From assembly GCA_049964535.1 (NCBI GenBank), contig JBMFXG010000021.1, positions 1 to 21,108 on the forward strand: 21,108 nt of DNA. Direction: 5' to 3'. Positions within the stretch are counted from its first letter, which is position 1. Every line of letters begins with the position of its first letter. Below the pieces are notes generated by a model. That model saw only the letters and a list, made by a program, of their open reading frames with translations, made no database searches and was not told the origin of the DNA. Source of the stretch: JAJYZP01 sp049964535 (GTDB taxonomy: Bacteria; Actinomycetota; Acidimicrobiia; Acidimicrobiales; Acidimicrobiaceae). Position numbers and translations under genes: made by a program. Shown here in pieces: positions 21,093-21,108 of this stretch.

Positions 21093-21108
21093 GGTGGAAT
21101 CTTATGAC

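Overview
The window reads as a chromosomal segment from an actinobacterium of moderate GC content (mid-50s by eye, not computed). The actinobacterial signs are a mycothiol-type maleylpyruvate isomerase family enzyme, a (2S)-methylsuccinyl-CoA dehydrogenase/MaoC pair like that of Streptomyces, an MprA/MprB/PepD-like stress cluster, many GTG starts and many apparently leaderless genes. Acidimicrobiia (Ferrimicrobium-like) would fit, but that is an inference. I support 16 protein genes and no rRNA, tRNA or CRISPR. The outermost 65 bases at the left (1-65) recur as a perfect inverted copy at the right (21028-21092). Because the interior is largely housekeeping genes, I read these as two copies of a dispersed repeat where an assembly probably broke, not as the ends of a 21-kb mobile element.

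Left part (176-4468): a four-helix membrane protein, a (2S)-methylsuccinyl-CoA dehydrogenase (mcd-like) and a SAM methyltransferase lie on the minus strand. Only 24 bp from the methyltransferase start, a plus-strand DUF6941-like gene begins, followed by a MaoC-type hydratase closely resembling mesaconyl-CoA hydratase. The dehydrogenase and hydratase would catalyse consecutive steps of the ethylmalonyl-CoA pathway.

Centre (4553-11178, all plus strand): an exported Ser/Thr-rich protein with a TIG-like domain, a strongly folded intergenic region, a PilT-type retraction ATPase, a metallo-beta-lactamase-fold hydrolase, an RmlC-like sugar epimerase, an FtsH-like membrane AAA+ metalloprotease with an altered Walker B motif and a 10-bp-arm palindrome before its start, and a two-helix membrane protein carrying a RodZ-type DUF4115 domain outside the membrane. 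An oligopeptidase B gene (minus) converges on this block.

Right part (13675-21108): sufB stands alone, without sufC, sufD or sufS, and is followed by about 500 bp with no recognisable gene. Then comes a minus-strand cluster, in transcription order htrA-like protease, OmpR-family response regulator, HAMP sensor histidine kinase and a mycothiol-dependent isomerase family protein. This is a typical envelope-stress arrangement. The last 730 bp before the right repeat hold no gene I can recognise.

Two translation-start classes are visible. One has Shine-Dalgarno sequences (rmlC-like, ftsH-like, sufB, htrA, response regulator). The other has a TANNNT -10-like hexamer 5-9 bases before the start codon and no Shine-Dalgarno sequence, suggesting leaderless mRNAs.
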